DNA from: Saprospiraceae bacterium UBA3362
GTDB taxonomy: Bacteria; Bacteroidota; Bacteroidia; Chitinophagales; Saprospiraceae
NCBI GenBank assembly: GCA_002360455.1
Contig: DEQQ01000078.1
Location: 1 to 5,577 of the forward strand
Direction of reading: 5' to 3'
DNA: 5,577 bases
The position numbers were made by a program, and so were the translations under genes. The notes below the pieces were generated by a model. It worked only from the letters and a program-made list of their open reading frames with translations, ran no database searches and was not told where the DNA came from. Positions within the stretch are counted from its first letter, which is position 1. Each line of letters starts with the position of its first letter. Positions 5,067-5,577 of the stretch are shown here, one piece after another.

Positions 5067-5577
5067 ATGTGTGGAATTGTTGCTTATATCGGACAAAAGA
5101 ACGCTTACCCAATTATCATTGATGGCCTCAAGCGTTTGGAATATCGTGGCTACGACAGTGCTGGAATAGCACTTATGGAGGATAATGAAATCAAAATCTT
5201 CAAGAAAAAGGGCAAAGTCCAAGAGCTGGTGGATCATACCGAGTCAAAGCAGTTGTTTTCGACTTTGGCCATGGGACATACTCGTTGGGCTACCCACGGG
5301 AAGCCGGATGATATTAATGCCCATCCCCATTTTTCTTCTACAGATAGATTGGCATTAATTCACAACGGAATTATTGAAAATTACGCAACGCTCAAAGAAG
5401 CGCTCAAACAACTGGGCCATGAGTTCCGCTCAGAAACTGATACTGAGGTACTGGTTCATTTTATAGAAGAAATCCAAAAAGTGGATGACCTTCCACTCGA
5501 AGACGCTGTGCGCAAAGCTCTGTCGCGCGTTGTAGGAGCTTACGCCATTGTAGTAATGGATAAAAACGATCCGGATA
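5067..5577 (+). CDS. glmS: Glutamine--fructose-6-phosphate aminotransferase (isomerizing), N-terminal part
   Basis: GlmS makes glucosamine-6-phosphate from fructose-6-phosphate and glutamine in the cytoplasm, the first committed step to UDP-GlcNAc for peptidoglycan and lipid A. The first 170 codons are present and the gene runs off the right edge; the full family length is about 600 residues. The visible part is the class II glutaminase domain: MCGIVAYIG with the Cys2 nucleophile freed by Met removal, LEYRGYDSAGIAL (residues 24-36), GHTRWATHGKP (70-80), HNGIIENY (99-106, with the oxyanion-hole Asn-Gly) and SETDTEVL (122-129, with the substrate-binding Asp). The two C-terminal SIS isomerase domains must lie beyond the window. 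The start is fixed because Cys2 must follow the initiator Met. No Shine-Dalgarno site is seen (ACTAAT precedes ATG). A terminator at 4970-5016 and a -7 element at 5051 suggest its own transcript rather than an operon with DUF4270. Confidence 0.97.
   Translation, partial: MCGIVAYIGQKNAYPIIIDGLKRLEYRGYDSAGIALMEDNEIKIFKKKGKVQELVDHTESKQLFSTLAMGHTRWATHGKPDDINAHPHFSSTDRLALIHNGIIENYATLKEALKQLGHEFRSETDTEVLVHFIEEIQKVDDLPLEDAVRKALSRVVGAYAIVVMDKNDPD

Noticed and set aside
5034..5237. 67-codon antisense frame over the glmS start
   Set aside because: It is the reverse complement of conserved GlmS codons (MCGIVAYIG, EYRGYDSAGIA) and carries no motif of its own.
1..5577. CRISPR array, tRNA, rRNA, insertion sequence or phage attachment site
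   Set aside because: No regularly spaced identical repeats, no tRNA cloverleaf, no transposase frame and no paired terminal repeats were seen on either strand.

Overview
The window comes from a low-GC member of the Bacteroidota. Three things point there: a C-terminal type IX secretion (T9SS) sorting domain with a YPNPANTDLN box, a DUF4270 lipoprotein (a family I know from Bacteroidota), and promoter elements of the Bacteroidota -33/-7 type (TTTG ... TAnnTTTG) without convincing Shine-Dalgarno sites. The style of the adhesin and of the short GT5-like protein suits the Saprospiria/Cytophagia side of the phylum, but genus and species cannot be read from this sequence. All real genes are on the + strand.

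Layout. (1) Positions 1-2138 hold the 3' part of a large secreted adhesin-like protein: the end of an Ig/PKD-like domain, four SdrD-B/Cna-B-type repeats, a fibronectin-like linker and a T9SS sorting domain. A strong intrinsic terminator at 2162-2195 closes this unit. (2) Positions 2196-2500 form an AT-rich intergenic region with a GC-richer island at 2276-2310, short direct and inverted repeats, and a good Bacteroidota promoter at 2434-2467. (3) Positions 2501-4675 hold a two-gene operon: a 266-residue protein made only of the N-terminal starch/glycogen synthase (GT5) domain with a degenerate ADP-glucose motif, then, after 33 bp, a DUF4270 lipoprotein. (4) Positions 4676-5066 carry no long gene. 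They hold a weak terminator after the operon, a stem-loop, a possible free-standing mini-transcript (promoter-like sequence, 22-codon ORF, strong hairpin plus T8 terminator at 4970-5016), and a -7 element very close to the next gene. (5) From 5067 to the window end runs the N-terminal glutaminase part of glmS, which makes glucosamine-6-phosphate.

How the genes fit together. The adhesin appears to be transcribed separately from the rest. From memory, the order GT5-like protein, DUF4270 lipoprotein, glmS recurs in Bacteroidota. That suggests an envelope or amino-sugar theme, but nothing here proves that the first two act with GlmS. The points most worth a second look are the GT5 protein, which seems unable to be an ordinary glycogen synthase, and the small putative transcript just upstream of glmS.
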